Below, one piece after another: positions 54,259 through 63,269 of a stretch of 64,000 bases of DNA; the stretch's first letter is position 1, and every line of letters begins with the position of its first letter. The position numbers were made by a program, and so were the translations under genes. The stretch is from Phycicoccus endophyticus. Its GTDB lineage: Bacteria > Actinomycetota > Actinomycetes > Actinomycetales > Dermatophilaceae. Below the pieces are notes generated by a model. That model worked only from the letters and a program-made list of their open reading frames with translations. It had not been told where the DNA came from and did no database searches. Location: assembly GCF_011326735.1 (NCBI RefSeq), contig NZ_JAANCN010000009.1:1-64000 (forward strand), read 5' to 3'.

Positions 54259-56166
54259 ATGACAGCGGCCCCGACCCAGACCCCCGTTCCCGCGACCGCC
54301 CGGCCACGGGCCGGCGGCGCCGACTCCCGCCGCACCGGCGAGCCGCCGGGCCACGGTGGCGGCCGTGGCGGGCGCGGCGTCCTCACCGTCGACCCACGCG
54401 ACCGCGCCCGTCTCGAGGAGGCGCCGGTCAGCATCCGGCGCGTCCTCGCCCTCTTCGGCCCGCACCGGGCGCGGATCGCGGTCGTCGTCGCCATCATCGT
54501 CGTCACGAGCGTCGTCGGGCTCGCTCAGCCCTTCCTCGTGCGCGAGGTCGTCGACGTCGCCATCCCGCAGCAGGACGTGCGCCTGCTGATGCTCGCGGTC
54601 GGCGCGATGGTCGCCGTCGCCGCCGTGACCCAGCTGCTCGGCGTCGTCCAGACGTGGCTGTCGACCCAGGTCGGCCAGCGGGTCATGCACGGCCTGCGCA
54701 CCCGGGTGTTCGGGCACCTGCAGCGCCAGTCGCTCGGCTTCTTCACCCGCACCCGTGGGGGCGAGGTGCAGTCCCGGCTCGTCAACGACGTCGGCGGCAT
54801 GCAGGGCGTCGTCACCTCGACGGCGACGTCCATCGCCTCCAACGTCACGACCGCCGTCGCCACCGCCGTCGCGATGGTCGCCCTCTCCTGGCGGCTGTCG
54901 CTGCTCTCCCTCCTCGTCGTGCCGCCGGCCCTGTGGCTGACCCGCAAGGTCGCCCTCATGCGGCGCGAGGTGACCGCGCAGCAGCAGCGTCGGCTCGCCG
55001 ACCTCAACGCCCAGATCGAGGAGGGACTGTCGGTCTCGGGCGTCCGGCTGGCCAAGACCCTCGGGACGGCCACCCGCTCGGCCGAGCGGTTCGCGTCGAC
55101 CTCGGCCGACCTCGTCGGGCTCGAGCTGCGCTCACAGCTCGCCGGCCGGTGGCGGATGGCGACGATGCAGATCGTCTTCGCCGTCATCCCGGCGCTCGTC
55201 TACCTCGCCGCCGGCCTGCCGGCTACCTCGGGTGGGATGACCATCGGCACGCTCGTGGCCTTCACCGCCCTCCAAGGCTCGATCTTCCGCCCGCTCATGG
55301 GGCTGCTCAACGTGACCGCCCAGTGGGTCGCGTCGATGGCGCTCTTCTCCCGGGTCTTCGAGTACCTCGACCTCGTGCCGGACGTGCCGGCGCCCGAGCA
55401 TCCTGTCCCGCTGGACCCCACGCTGGTCTCCGGGCACGTGCGCGTCGACGCGGTGTCGGTGCGCTACCCGGGGGCATCCCGCGACGCCCTGCACGAGGTG
55501 ACCCTCGAGGTGCCGGCCGGCTCGACACTGGCGCTCGTGGGGCCCACCGGGTCCGGGAAGTCGACCCTCGCCGCCCTGCTCGGGCGCCTGCTCGACCCGG
55601 ACTCCGGCCGGGTGAGCATCGACGGGGTCGACGTGCGCGACCTCGACCCGGACGTGCTGGCGTCCGTCGTCGGAACGGTCTCCCAGGAGAGCTACCTCGT
55701 CCACGCGTCGGTGCGTGACAACCTCCTCCTCGCCCGCCCGGAGGCGAGCGAGGCCGAGCTGTGGCGCGCGCTGGGGGCGGCCCAGGTCGCCGACCTCGTC
55801 GCCTCGCTGCCCGAGGGGCTCGACACCCTCGTCGGGGCGCGGGGGCACCGCTTCTCCGGTGGCGAGCAGCAGCGGCTGGCGGTGGCCCGGACCATCCTGC
55901 GCGACCCGCCGGTCCTCGTCCTCGACGAGGCCACCTCGGCGCTCGACACCGCGACCGAGCGGGCCCTGCAGGCCGCGCTCGACGAGCTCGCCCGGGGCCG
56001 GACGACGGTGACCATCGCCCACCGGCTCTCCACCGTGCGGCGCGCCGACCGGATCGCGGTGCTGGACCAGGGCCGGCTCGTGGAGTCCGGCACCCACGAG
56101 GAGCTCCTCGCCCACGGCGGCCGGTACGCGGCCCTCGTCACCGCCGACGCCCCCACCCACCCCTAG
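54259..56166 (+). CDS. ABC exporter, fused membrane and ATPase domains
   Basis: A 635-aa half-transporter. A Gly/Arg-rich cytoplasmic tail of about 70 residues precedes six TM helices (about 75-365), then an ATPase domain with Walker A GPTGSGKST (near 430), SGGEQQR and LDEATSALD. AGGAGG lies 7 nt before the ATG at 54259. It is the MsbA/LmrA type, acting as a homodimer on lipids or drugs, and follows a MarR gene and operator. The last codons lie in an 18-bp tandem duplication, giving two in-frame TAG codons. Confidence 0.92.
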   Translation: MTAAPTQTPVPATARPRAGGADSRRTGEPPGHGGGRGGRGVLTVDPRDRARLEEAPVSIRRVLALFGPHRARIAVVVAIIVVTSVVGLAQPFLVREVVDVAIPQQDVRLLMLAVGAMVAVAAVTQLLGVVQTWLSTQVGQRVMHGLRTRVFGHLQRQSLGFFTRTRGGEVQSRLVNDVGGMQGVVTSTATSIASNVTTAVATAVAMVALSWRLSLLSLLVVPPALWLTRKVALMRREVTAQQQRRLADLNAQIEEGLSVSGVRLAKTLGTATRSAERFASTSADLVGLELRSQLAGRWRMATMQIVFAVIPALVYLAAGLPATSGGMTIGTLVAFTALQGSIFRPLMGLLNVTAQWVASMALFSRVFEYLDLVPDVPAPEHPVPLDPTLVSGHVRVDAVSVRYPGASRDALHEVTLEVPAGSTLALVGPTGSGKSTLAALLGRLLDPDSGRVSIDGVDVRDLDPDVLASVVGTVSQESYLVHASVRDNLLLARPEASEAELWRALGAAQVADLVASLPEGLDTLVGARGHRFSGGEQQRLAVARTILRDPPVLVLDEATSALDTATERALQAALDELARGRTTVTIAHRLSTVRRADRIAVLDQGRLVESGTHEELLAHGGRYAALVTADAPTHP

Positions 56167-56189
56167 CCCCCCACCCACCCCTAGCCCCC
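56151..56189. repeat. 18-bp tandem duplication across the exporter stop codon
   Basis: The sequence CCACCCACCCCTAGCCCC occurs twice in a row, period 18, so the TAG at 56164-56166 is followed by a second in-frame TAG at 56182-56184. Confidence 0.7.
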
Positions 56190-56210
56190 ACCCCGACCCG
56201 CCCCGTCCTC

Positions 56211-56336
56211 GAATCGACCAATAGGTCACGTCAGGTACGGGTGCGTGTGCCTGAATCGACCAATAGGTCACGTCAGGTACAGGGGCGTGTGTCCGGATTG
56301 ACCTATTGGTCACCTCAGGTACGGGTGGGGTGGTGC
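56211..56336. repeat. Three 42-bp tandem repeats upstream of hutH
   Basis: Units begin at 56211, 56253 and 56295. Copies 1 and 2 share the core GACCAATAGGTC; copy 3 has GACCTATTGGTC, its exact reverse complement, while the flank TCAGGTACGGG is kept in the same orientation. The 274-bp gap between the exporter and hutH holds these repeats, the hut operator and no credible gene. Confidence 0.85.
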
Positions 56337-56370
56337 CCAGGTGCCGACGGAGTGGTTGGGCGGACTCGTG

Positions 56371-56386
56371 GTCTCGCGGACGAGAC
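56371..56386. promoter_or_regulatory. Hut-type palindrome upstream of hutH
   Basis: GTCTCG-CGGA-CGAGAC, a perfect 6-4-6 inverted repeat. Its centre lies 62.5 bp before the ATG at 56441, where a TGCAAT -10 (56429-56434) predicts a leaderless start. Confidence 0.75.
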
Positions 56387-56440
56387 ACGGCGTCGTCGCC
56401 GGGGCTCCACCTGACGGCGCCCGCGCGCTGCAATGGACCG

Positions 56441-58012
56441 ATGACCACCCGCGCACCCGCCCGCCACGAGCACCCCCCGGTCACGGTCGGCGCCGGGCCG
56501 CTCACCGTCGAGGACGTCGTCGCCGTCGCCCGGAAGGGTGCCCGCGTTCACCTCGACGAGGGCGCCCTCGCCGAGGTCCGCCGCACCCGGGAGGTCGTGC
56601 GCTCGCTCGCCGACGACGCGAAGCCGCACTACGGCATCTCCACCGGCTTCGGGGCGCTCGCGACCCGGCACATCCCGGTCGAGCTGCGCCACCGGCTCCA
56701 GCGCAGTCTCGTCCGCAGCCATGCCGGGGGCTCGGGCCCGCAGGTCGAGCGCGAGGTCGTCCGGGCGCTGATGTTGCTGCGCGCGGCGACGCTCGCGACG
56801 GGGCGCACCGGCATCCGCGAGGAGACCCTGCGGGCGTACGTCGCGATGCTCGATGCGGGCATCACCCCGGTGGTCCACGAGTACGGCTCGCTCGGCTGCT
56901 CCGGTGACCTCGCCCCGCTGGCGCACTGCGCGCTGGCGCTCATGGGGGAGGGGGACGTGCGCGACGCCACCGGCACCTCGATGCCCGCCGCCAAGGCCCT
57001 GGCCGCCGCAGGCATCGCCCCGGTCGAGCTCGAGGAGAAGGAGGGCCTCTCCCTCGTCAACGGCACCGACGGCATGCTCGGGATGCTCTGCCTCGCCGTG
57101 CACGACCTGCGCTCCCTGCTCGTCGTCGCCGACATCGCTGCCGGGATGTCCGTCGAGGGCCTGCTCGGGAGCGACGACGTGTTCGCGGCTGACCTCCAGT
57201 CGCTACGACCCCATCCCGGTGTGGCGGCGAGCGCACAGAACATCCGGACTGTGATGGCGCACAGCCCGATTCGTGCCTCGCACCGTACCGATGCGTGCAC
57301 GCGCGTCCAGGACGCCTACTCGCTGCGCTGCGCGCCGCAGGTGGCCGGCGGCGCTCGGGACACGCTCGAGCACGCGGCCCGGGTCGCAGCCGCCGAGCTG
57401 GTTGCCGCCGTCGACAACCCGGTCGTCACGACCGACGGCAGGGTCGAGTCCAACGGCAGCTTCCACGGAGCGCCGGTGGCCTACGTCCTCGACTTCCTCG
57501 CCGTCGTCGCCGCCGACGTGGCCTCGATGTCCGAGCGACGCACCGACCGCTTCCTCGACCCCGCCCGCAGCCACGGCCTGCCGGCCTTCCTCGCCGACGA
57601 CCCGGGCGTCGACAGCGGCCACATGATCGCCCAGTACACCCAGGCGGCCGTCGTGTCGGAGATGAAGCGCCTGGCCGCCCCCGCCAGCGTCGACTCGATC
57701 CCGAGCAGCGCGATGCAGGAGGACCACGTGTCGATGGGCTGGTCGGCGGCCCGCAAGCTGCGCCGGTCGGTCGACGGGCTCTCGCGCGTCCTTGCCGTCG
57801 AGGTGCTGACGGCCGCCCGCGGCATCGCCCTCCGTGCGCCGCTCGAGCCGGCCCCGGCGACCGGAGCCGTCGTCGCGGCGCTGCGGTCGGCCGGCGCCGG
57901 CGTGCCCGGTCCGGACCGCTTCCTCGCCCCCGAGATCGACGTCGCCAACCGGCTCGTCGTCGACGGCACGGTCCGGCGGGTCGTCGAAGGGGTCACCGGG
58001 CCCCTCGCCTGA
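56441..58012 (+). CDS. hutH: Histidine ammonia-lyase
   Basis: A 523-aa lyase that removes ammonia from L-histidine to give urocanate, the first step of histidine degradation. The prosthetic MIO group forms from Cys153-Ser154-Gly155 (in EYGSLGCSGDLAPLAH); CSG in place of the common ASG is, as I recall, also found in Streptomyces. Other family marks are YGISTGFGAL and HMIAQYTQAAVVSE. The start is ATG 56441, with TGCAAT 6 nt before it as a leaderless -10. The hut palindrome lies 55-70 bp upstream. hutU lies 3.5 kb away, separated by unrelated genes. Confidence 0.95.
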   Translation: MTTRAPARHEHPPVTVGAGPLTVEDVVAVARKGARVHLDEGALAEVRRTREVVRSLADDAKPHYGISTGFGALATRHIPVELRHRLQRSLVRSHAGGSGPQVEREVVRALMLLRAATLATGRTGIREETLRAYVAMLDAGITPVVHEYGSLGCSGDLAPLAHCALALMGEGDVRDATGTSMPAAKALAAAGIAPVELEEKEGLSLVNGTDGMLGMLCLAVHDLRSLLVVADIAAGMSVEGLLGSDDVFAADLQSLRPHPGVAASAQNIRTVMAHSPIRASHRTDACTRVQDAYSLRCAPQVAGGARDTLEHAARVAAAELVAAVDNPVVTTDGRVESNGSFHGAPVAYVLDFLAVVAADVASMSERRTDRFLDPARSHGLPAFLADDPGVDSGHMIAQYTQAAVVSEMKRLAAPASVDSIPSSAMQEDHVSMGWSAARKLRRSVDGLSRVLAVEVLTAARGIALRAPLEPAPATGAVVAALRSAGAGVPGPDRFLAPEIDVANRLVVDGTVRRVVEGVTGPLA

Positions 58013-58026
58013 CTCCCCCTGCACTC

Positions 58027-58075
58027 GAACGTCTGTGTACCCGCCGCGCACCGTGCGGCGGGTACACACACGTTC
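58027..58075 (+). terminator. Terminator after hutH
   Basis: A 21-nt stem (58027-58047 with 58055-58075) with one mismatch and a 7-nt loop, starting 15 bp after the hutH stop. No U-tract. Confidence 0.8.
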
Positions 58076-58105
58076 CGGGGGAAGGTCGGCGCTCGCGTAC
58101 CGATA

Positions 58106-58119
58106 CGGTTACGTAACCG
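58106..58119. promoter_or_regulatory. Palindrome upstream of the first ArsR gene
   Basis: CGGTTACGTAACCG, a perfect 14-bp palindrome, lies 18 bp before the start codon of the first ArsR/SRPBCC pair. It is a likely autorepression site. Confidence 0.55.
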
Positions 58120-58137
58120 AGCGGGTACTTAAGGCCC

Positions 58138-58452
58138 ATGGACGCCGTTCTCCAGGCCATCGCGGACCCGAGCCGTCGCACGATGCTCGACACCCTCCGG
58201 GACCGTCCGGCGTCGGCCGGCGAGCTGGCGGAGGCCCTACCCATCGCCCGGCCGGGCGTCTCACGGCACCCGCGGGTGCTCCGGGAGGCCGGCCTCGTCG
58301 ACGTCCGGCAGGAGGCCCAGCGGCGGATCTACACCCTGCGTCCCGAGACCCCCGTCGAGGTCGACGACTGGCTCGAGGGCTACCGGGCGCTCTGGCGCAC
58401 CCGGCTGGACGCGCTGCACACCGAGATCGCACGAGGAAAGAGGCAGCCATGA
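58138..58452 (+). CDS. ArsR family winged-helix regulator
   Basis: A 104-aa regulator beginning MDAVLQAIADPSRRTMLDTL, with the HTH AGELAEALPIARPGVSRHPR; the usual recognition-helix tail 'SRHLRVL' reads SRHPRVL here, with Pro where Leu is expected. It has no metal-binding cysteines, as is typical of ArsR proteins paired with SRPBCC genes. Its stop overlaps the start of the next gene (ATGA). A 14-bp palindrome lies upstream. Confidence 0.87.
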   Translation: MDAVLQAIADPSRRTMLDTLRDRPASAGELAEALPIARPGVSRHPRVLREAGLVDVRQEAQRRIYTLRPETPVEVDDWLEGYRALWRTRLDALHTEIARGKRQP

Positions 58453-58907
58453 GCACGACGAGCACCACGGGGACGATGCACGCGCAGGACGACGAGCGCG
58501 GGCTCGTCCGCGTCGAGGACGTCTACGACACCGACGTCGAGGACCTCTGGCGGGCCTGCACCGACCCGGAGCGGCTCGCCCGGATCGACGTCTGCGAGGC
58601 GCCGCACCACCTCCTCCTCACTCAGATGCCCGGCACCGACGAGGAGACCGAGCTCGAGGCGTGGCTGACCCCGGAGGGCTCCGGGACGCGGCTCGTCGTC
58701 GAGGAGCGCGGGGTGCCGCGGGGTGCGCTGGACTTCTACGGCTCGGGGTGGCAGGTGCACCTCGAGGATCTCGGCCGGTCGCTCGCCGCCGACGGCTCGG
58801 CGCACCCCGAGGGCTGGTCCTCGGCGGAGGCGGCGCCGTCGTGGAAGCGCCGGTGGGAGGCGCTGGTGCCCGAATACGAGGCCCGCGAGGTCACCACGAC
58901 CCCCTGA
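58449..58907 (+). CDS. SRPBCC/AHSA1-like protein, apparently lacking an internal segment
   Basis: A 152-aa START-fold protein of the Aha1 C-terminal-like family. It begins like homologues (RVEDVYDTDVEDLWRACTDP), but the text passes directly from ERLARI to DVCEAPHHLLLT; relatives normally have about 30 more residues here (W..EGDLR.GG.. to GRV). The remainder (EAWLTPEGSGTRLVVEERG) fits well. The frame is intact, so an in-frame deletion of a beta-hairpin is likely and the pocket may be changed. Coupled to ArsR by a 4-bp overlap. Confidence 0.75.
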   Translation: MSTTSTTGTMHAQDDERGLVRVEDVYDTDVEDLWRACTDPERLARIDVCEAPHHLLLTQMPGTDEETELEAWLTPEGSGTRLVVEERGVPRGALDFYGSGWQVHLEDLGRSLAADGSAHPEGWSSAEAAPSWKRRWEALVPEYEAREVTTTP

Positions 58908-58940
58908 GCCGGCGCCGACGCGGGTTGCTTGCCTCCATCA

Positions 58941-58966
58941 GATGTGCAACAGTAATGTTGCACATC
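58941..58966. promoter_or_regulatory. ArsR-type operator of the second SRPBCC/ArsR pair
   Basis: GATGTGCAAC-AGTAAT-GTTGCACATC, perfect 10-bp arms around a 6-bp spacer, contains the likely -10 TAATGT (58953-58958). It lies 17 bp before the start at 58984. Confidence 0.75.
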
Positions 58967-58983
58967 GGACGAAGGGGCAACGC

Positions 58984-59430
58984 ATGGCACACGTCATCGA
59001 GAAGAGCATCGACATCGACACGAGCGCGGAAGACCTCTGGCCGCTGGTCAGCGAGCCGGGCTGGTGGATCAACGACGGCGAGTACGTCGACCACGTGCTC
59101 GACCGCCGCGATGACGGGATCGTCGTCGTCACCGATCCCGTGCACGGAGCGTTCCCGCTCGTCGTCGTCGAGGAGGAGGCGCCGCGCTACGTGGCCTTCC
59201 GCTGGCTGGCCCGCACCGACTCCCCGTCCATCGACGGGCCCGGCACCCTCACCGAGTTCCGGGTCGAGGACCGCGAGGGCGGCGTCACGCTGCGGGTGCG
59301 CGAGAGCGGGTTCGAGTCGCTCGACGAGTCGGGGGCCGATCTGCTGAAGACGGTCGCCGACAACACCGAGGGCTGGGAGACCGAGCTCGCCGTGGCCAAG
59401 CGCCACGCCGAGAGCCGTCGCGCGGCGTGA
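58984..59430 (+). CDS. SRPBCC (AHSA1-like) family protein
   Basis: A 148-aa START-fold protein of full length. It starts MAHVIEKSIDIDTSAEDLW and has the family stretch VAFRWLARTD plus a helical end (LLKTVADNTEGWETELA). GAAGGGG precedes the ATG at 58984. It overlaps the downstream ArsR gene (GTGA), so order is SRPBCC then ArsR, the reverse of the preceding pair. Ligand unknown; the domain binds hydrophobic molecules in a deep pocket. Confidence 0.87.
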   Translation: MAHVIEKSIDIDTSAEDLWPLVSEPGWWINDGEYVDHVLDRRDDGIVVVTDPVHGAFPLVVVEEEAPRYVAFRWLARTDSPSIDGPGTLTEFRVEDREGGVTLRVRESGFESLDESGADLLKTVADNTEGWETELAVAKRHAESRRAA

Positions 59431-59765
59431 GCGCACCGATGGTCGGGGCCGCCGACGCCGTCCTCTTCGCGGCCCTCGGCGACCAGACGCGGCTCGGTCT
59501 CCTGGCCGCCCTCGGGACCGGCGGGGCGGCGACGGCGACCCGGCTCGCGGACCCGTTGCCCGTCACCCGGCAGGCGGTGAGCCGGCACCTGCGCGTGCTC
59601 GAGGACGCGGGCCTCGTCGTCACGTCCAAGGCCGGCCGGGACGTGCTCTACGAGGTCGACGTCGACGTCCTGCGCGAGCGGGCCGACTGGCTGGCGTCGG
59701 TCTCCCGGGCTTGGGACCGTCGCCTTGAGGACCTCAGGCAGCGGGCCGAGCGCCGCGACCGGTGA
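59427..59765 (+). CDS. ArsR family winged-helix regulator
   Basis: A 112-aa regulator. It starts MSAPMVGAADAVLFAALGDQ and has the HTH TRLADPLPVTRQAVSRHLRVLEDAGLV, with the normal SRHLRVL recognition helix. No metal-binding CXC motif is seen. GTG 59427 overlaps the SRPBCC stop. It likely binds the 26-bp palindrome upstream of the pair and represses both genes. Confidence 0.9.
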   Translation: MSAPMVGAADAVLFAALGDQTRLGLLAALGTGGAATATRLADPLPVTRQAVSRHLRVLEDAGLVVTSKAGRDVLYEVDVDVLRERADWLASVSRAWDRRLEDLRQRAERRDR

Positions 59766-59871
59766 GTTCCGCCGCCGCCGCCGGTCGGGCGTCGAAACCC
59801 GGTGGGCCGGTTCCGGTCCGGGTGCCAGGGTGTGCGGCGACCTCACCTCGTGAGAGGACGTGCCACGACCC

Positions 59872-60079
59872 ATGGCCCTGCGCTGGTACACCCTCGTCGT
59901 CGACAGTCACGACCCTCGGCACCAGGCGCGATGGTGGGCGCGAGCGCTCGACTGGTCCGTGCTGCACGAGTCGGACGCGCAGTGCGTCGTCGTCCGTCGT
60001 GGGAGGACGACGCCTACGTGGAGCGCACGCGCTGGCAAGAGATGGGCCCAGGCCTCGTCTTCGTTCCCGTGGGCGTCGG
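59872..60079 (+). pseudogene. Truncated, frameshifted VOC/glyoxalase-family gene
   Basis: From ATG 59872 the peptide MALRWYTLVVDSHDPRHQAR is a typical start of an actinobacterial VOC (glyoxalase/bleomycin-resistance-like) protein. Near position 60000 the good frame ends, and the family text resumes in another frame as WEDDAYVERTRWQEMGPGLV then FVPVG, consistent with loss of one base. It then stops abruptly at about 60079, where the end of the opposite-strand XRE gene begins. About the second half of the usual length (roughly 120-140 aa in total) is gone. Neither frame makes a complete domain. Confidence 0.7.
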
Positions 60080-60613
60080 TCACCAGGTAGCGGGGCGGAC
60101 GAAGGCCGCCGCCGGTCGCCCCAGCCACTGGGTGAGGCGCACGACGAGGTCGATGTCGGCGAGCCGCGCCGCCTTGAGGTTCGTGAGCCGGGCCGGGCTG
60201 CAGCCGACGACCTCGGCGAGCCCGGCCCAGGTGAGGTCCCGTTCCCGGCGGGCGTCGTTCAGGGCGGCGTGCAGGGCCGCCAGGTCGAACCGGAGCCGGT
60301 GGTCCGCGTCGGTCTTCGGGAGGTCGGTGTCGCCGACATCGACGACTGCGCCGGTGAGGAAGTCCTCCGGGGCGCGGCCGAGCCAGCGCAACATGAAGAG
60401 GACGTACTGGCAGGACGTCCGGCCGGGGTCCTTGACCCGCTGGACGGCGCCGCCGCAGATCGGGTGGTCCGTCGTGCGCGCCTCGTTGAGCCCGGCCGAC
60501 TGCTGCCACAGCTCGTCGGCCAGGTCGTACCAGCCGAGGCCGCCCGCCTCCCGTCGCTCGTCGAGCGCGGCATACAGCGCCTCGCGGTCGAAGGTCGGCA
60601 GGGCGGTGTCCAT
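60080..60613 (-). CDS. Protein with two XRE-like helix-turn-helix segments
   Basis: A 177-aa protein. It seems to contain two related units: residues about 10-85 (FDREALYAALDERREAGGLG ... WYDLADELW) and 105-175 (FDLAALHAALNDARRERDLT ... WAGLAEVVGCSPARLTNLKA), each like an XRE/Cro HTH with a following 'LTQWLGRPAAAFVRPAT'-type end. The second HTH is clearer. Likely a DNA-binding regulator; target unknown. Start at ATG 60613. It abuts the decayed glyoxalase gene. Confidence 0.65.
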   Translation of the reverse strand: MDTALPTFDREALYAALDERREAGGLGWYDLADELWQQSAGLNEARTTDHPICGGAVQRVKDPGRTSCQYVLFMLRWLGRAPEDFLTGAVVDVGDTDLPKTDADHRLRFDLAALHAALNDARRERDLTWAGLAEVVGCSPARLTNLKAARLADIDLVVRLTQWLGRPAAAFVRPATW

Positions 60614-60743
60614 CCACCCCACCGTACGCGGATCCGGTGGGCAGACCCGCTGGCCGGCCTCGCTCCTTGCCCTCGTGCACCACCGGACGTCGGGCAGCCG
60701 GTGGGCGCTGACGCCGGGCGAGCCGTCTGCCGGCCGTTGTCGC

Positions 60744-61385
60744 TCAGCCGCCGGGGACGGTGCGTACCGCGCGGACGACGAGGTCGTCGTGATGGCCGGC
60801 GCCGGCACCGCCGGCCACCCACCGTGGCCGCCGCTGCGGGCCGGTGACCGACCAGCCCTCCCCGAGCGCCTGCGCGGTGACGTCCCCGGGCGCGAGCAGC
60901 GCCTCGGGGTCGAAGCCGTGCTCGAGCGCCCGCTCGCGGTCGACGTCGGCGTGGTGGACGACGAGCAGCGTGCCGCCGGGGGCGACGAGCGACGCGAGCC
61001 GCCGGACCGGCCGGGTCTCCAGGTCCAGCGCCGGGTAGAACACCGAGACGAGGTCGAAGCTGCGGGCCGGCAGGTCGGCGTCGGCGAGCCCGCCGCGCAC
61101 CCAGGTCACCTCGGCCCCGGCCGCCCCGGCGGCCGTGCGGGCCCGTTCGAGGGCCACGCCGGACGGGTCGAGGGCGGTCACGGTCCAGCCGCGGGTCGCG
61201 AGCCAGACGGCGTCGGCACCTTCCCCGCACCCGACGTCGAGGGCGCGGCCCGGGACGAGGTCGGCGACCTCGACCGTCAGAGCCTGGTTCGGGTCGCCGC
61301 TCCAGACCCGGTCCAGCTCGGCGTAGCGCGCGTCCCACACGCTCTCGTCGTCGCGCAGCTCGTAGCCGTGCTCGTGTCTCGTCAT
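60744..61385 (-). CDS. Class I SAM-dependent methyltransferase
   Basis: A 213-aa methyltransferase. Motif I is [16 protein letters not shown] (about residues 50-65), motif [12 protein letters not shown], and the catalytic strand region [11 protein letters not shown]; the C-terminus is [12 protein letters not shown]. It resembles small-molecule or tellurite/thiol methylases of the Methyltransf_25 type. ATG at 61385. Divergent from hutU, so its promoter lies in the same 157-bp region that holds the hut palindrome. The substrate is unknown. Confidence 0.85.
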   Translation of the reverse strand: MTRHEHGYELRDDESVWDARYAELDRVWSGDPNQALTVEVADLVPGRALDVGCGEGADAVWLATRGWTVTALDPSGVALERARTAAGAAGAEVTWVRGGLADADLPARSFDLVSVFYPALDLETRPVRRLASLVAPGGTLLVVHHADVDRERALEHGFDPEALLAPGDVTAQALGEGWSVTGPQRRPRWVAGGAGAGHHDDLVVRAVRTVPGG

Positions 61386-61450
61386 GCCCCGAGTGTGCGG
61401 TCCCGGTCCCGCGCGGCCCATCGCCCGTTGCCGTTCCGGCAAGGCGCTGC

Positions 61451-61466
61451 GTCTCGGATGCCAGAC
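61451..61466. promoter_or_regulatory. Hut-type palindrome upstream of hutU
   Basis: GTCTCG-GATG-CCAGAC, one mismatch from the perfect dyad. With GACAGT (61509-61514) as -10, the start would be near 61521 and the palindrome centre 62.5 bp upstream. The RBS AAGGAG is at 61529-61534. Confidence 0.65.
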
Positions 61467-61542
61467 GGCGCCGCCCGGCGTCCTCTTCACGGCCGCGCCG
61501 CGCACCGCGACAGTGGGAGGACGCGACGAAGGAGACCCCGAC

Positions 61543-63198
<1,656 letters not shown>

Positions 63199-63210
63199 CC
63201 CCTGACCCAC

Positions 63211-63264
63211 CCGCCTCGAGTGCGCTGGTGGTCGCCCCGGCGACCACCAGCGCACTCGAGGCGG
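63211..63264. terminator. Hairpin between convergent hutU and YbaK genes
   Basis: A perfect 25-bp stem (63211-63235 with 63240-63264) and CCCG loop, 12 bp after the hutU stop. It shares GAGTGCG-N2-GGTGGTCGC and its complement with the hairpin at 20448-20503. Confidence 0.8.
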
Positions 63265-63269
63265 AAAAG

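Noticed and set aside
56211-56336. CRISPR array
   Set aside because: Only three units of 42 bp with no unique spacers and no cas genes; it is a plain tandem repeat.
55132-56505. Minus-strand frame reading through the 42-bp repeats as a 14-residue peptide repeat
   Set aside because: The period is a multiple of three by chance; the frame continues antisense through the ABC exporter and has no RBS.
61428-61442. TTGCC-N5-GGCAA dyad as an IclR operator for hutU
   Set aside because: Not repeated upstream of hutH or the other hut-type genes, unlike GTCT-N8-AGAC.
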